Position numbers and translations under genes: made by a program
Shown: piece after piece, positions 19,486-20,636 of the stretch
How positions within the stretch are numbered: the first letter of the stretch is position 1
How the letters are laid out: every line of letters starts with the position of its first letter
Notes under the pieces: model-generated
What the model saw: only the letters and a program-made list of their open reading frames with translations
Database searches by the model: none
What the model was told of the DNA's origin: nothing
NCBI GenBank assembly: GCA_038061815.1
Contig: JBBTYK010000004.1
Span: forward strand, 1 to 20,636
Direction: 5' to 3'
DNA length: 20,636 bases
Source of the DNA: JBBTXJ01 sp038061815
Lineage (GTDB): Bacteria; Patescibacteriota; Patescibacteriia; Magasanikbacterales; JBBTXJ01

Positions 19486-20636
19486 TCAATTTACGACAAT
19501 CTCGCCGATTTTGCTGCCCATCGCGCAGGTAAACGGAATTGTGCCTGCTTTGGTGGGTGTGAACGTAAACGTATTTTTACCGAATACAAGACGCTGCGCG
19601 ACGTTATAATCCGGCACCACGAGCGTCCCCATGCATCCGCCGAGCGGTATCTGCACATCAACCTCAAGCTCAACCGGTAAACCGCGCTGCACCGTAAACG
19701 TATTCGGATAGAATCCGCGCGTTCGCGACACCTCCATAAACAACTTCTGCGACGAAGCGCAATTCGTAATTTTCGGGTCGCAGCCCGCGGACTTCGCTTG
19801 CGCAAGCGCCGCCGCCACCGTCGTCCCCTGCGGATTCGGCACCACCACGAACGCCGCGCCGCGCGTAGTCATTCCCATCGTACAGCTGAACGACATCGTG
19901 CCCGTCTCCTGCGGCGTAAAGACAACCGGCGTAATCTTGTCGCGCGCCAAATACGTCGTCAGCCCAAGCCGCGGCGCCGAAATCACCCGCGCGCACCCCT
20001 GCGCCTGCCGCCCGTCAATGCGCCGTTCACCCGGAATGCCCTGCACGACGCGAAATCGGGAAGGACTATACTGCAAACCGCTTACTCGCATATCCACAAT
20101 CTGCTTGCCGTCCTCATAACGCACATTCGGGTCGCCTGCCGCTTCCACAATGGATGCCTGACTCGGCGCAAACAAACCGCTCAATGGATTCCCCGTCAGG
20201 TTCAACCCGTTATTCACGTTGAACACGCCCAACATCACCACCAGCGCGCCCGCGAACTTCAGAAAGTATCGCTGGAACTTCCCTTTCGCGAAACTGGAAA
20301 TGGCCGAGAGCGATAACAGCGCCGGTAGCGTCCCCAGCGCAAAAACGCCCATCGTGAGCGCGCCCTGCACCGGGTCGCCCTGGCTCAACACATACAACTG
20401 AAGCGCCTGCGTGAATCCGCACGGCAAAAAGAACGTCAGCGCGCCAAGCGTAAACGGCGCCCAGCGGCTGTTGCTCCCGCTCATTGAATGAATGCGGTGC
20501 GCAATGAATTTCGGCATGCGCGGATAGAAGCGTTTCGTCCACGGGAACAGCTTCAAGATGTTGAACCCCAGAATGATCATCACGATGCTCACCAGAATCG
20601 TGAGTACGCCGGTCATGCGCGGCGAGAGGGCAATCA
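19486..20636 (-). CDS. SafE/UreH-like membrane protein with two cupredoxin domains (5' end missing)
   Basis: The frame is open to the window edge, so the N-terminus is missing; at least 383 codons are present. The first part has several membrane helices with the conserved LTFFLPCGFTQALQLY segment (PCG motif) of SafE/UreH-like transporters. Two C-terminal cupredoxin-like domains follow. The first has QGCARV and SCTMGM; the second has GGCMGTL and TCAMGS. The paired Cys and Met residues look like copper ligands. The family is found next to copA in CPR bacteria, and the arrangement suggests that membrane copper handling and export work together. The gene precedes copA by 7 nt in the same operon. 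Any metallochaperone or regulator would lie outside the window. Confidence 0.85.
   Translation of the reverse strand, partial: IALSPRMTGVLTILVSIVMIILGFNILKLFPWTKRFYPRMPKFIAHRIHSMSGSNSRWAPFTLGALTFFLPCGFTQALQLYVLSQGDPVQGALTMGVFALGTLPALLSLSAISSFAKGKFQRYFLKFAGALVVMLGVFNVNNGLNLTGNPLSGLFAPSQASIVEAAGDPNVRYEDGKQIVDMRVSGLQYSPSRFRVVQGIPGERRIDGRQAQGCARVISAPRLGLTTYLARDKITPVVFTPQETGTMSFSCTMGMTTRGAAFVVVPNPQGTTVAAALAQAKSAGCDPKITNCASSQKLFMEVSRTRGFYPNTFTVQRGLPVELEVDVQIPLGGCMGTLVVPDYNVAQRLVFGKNTFTFTPTKAGTIPFTCAMGSKIGEIVVN

Overview
The window most likely comes from a Patescibacteria/CPR genome of the Parcubacteria type. This is inferred from the gene families, not from a marker gene. Supporting traits are a secreted lamin-tail/PKD/OB-fold protein, a secreted protein with the Parcubacteria-style 'VYYVGTDLKRYVF' surface repeat, tRNA genes without an encoded CCA plus a CCA-adding enzyme, a SafE-cupredoxin/CopA copper pair, and many tiny unnamed genes. 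Most housekeeping genes appear to be leaderless: an extended -10 box (TGnTATnnT) lies only 7-9 nt before the ATG and no Shine-Dalgarno (SD) is present. Strong SDs are seen on mgtC, inside an operon, and on the island genes described below.

Layout. 72-3184: cca and a convergent HExxH zinc-peptidase-like gene. 3218-6500: an accessory island, GC-rich, with small unnamed genes on the minus strand. Three of its gene boundaries carry the same composite, an intrinsic terminator running straight into a 31-35-nt hairpin repeat followed by an SD. The island also holds a densely structured segment (5313-5600), two near-consensus divergent promoters (5991-6019 minus, 6145-6173 plus) and a stand-alone ~320-nt plus-strand transcript that carries three perfect AAGGAGGT motifs and micro-ORFs. 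6499-8385: a TrmB-like regulator, then a two-gene signalling module (MerR-type HTH fused to a GHKL ATPase, followed by a STAS-like DUF4325 protein) preceded by three helically phased 11-bp repeats. 8430-8567: tRNA-Leu(UAG) with its own promoter, divergent from the next gene.

8576-12632: a lamin-tail surface protein followed by a D-2-hydroxyacid dehydrogenase. 12629-14618: MgtC-like membrane protein and a secreted beta-propeller protein. 14648-15903: tRNA-Gly(GCC), an SPFH/stomatin protein, tRNA-Gly(UCC) and a DUF2082 zinc ribbon. 15941-16057: a short fragment carrying only the iron-sulfur tail of endonuclease III. 16101-17208: an overlapping pair, a putative metal-binding protein and a C39-like cysteine peptidase. 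17271-20636: copper-handling pair, CopA and a SafE-like transporter with two cupredoxin domains that runs off the right edge.

The best candidates for undescribed biology are the terminator-hairpin-punctuated island with its two structured RNAs, and the HTH-ATPase/STAS module with phased operators. All structures and promoters were found by eye; no folding, alignment or database search was run.
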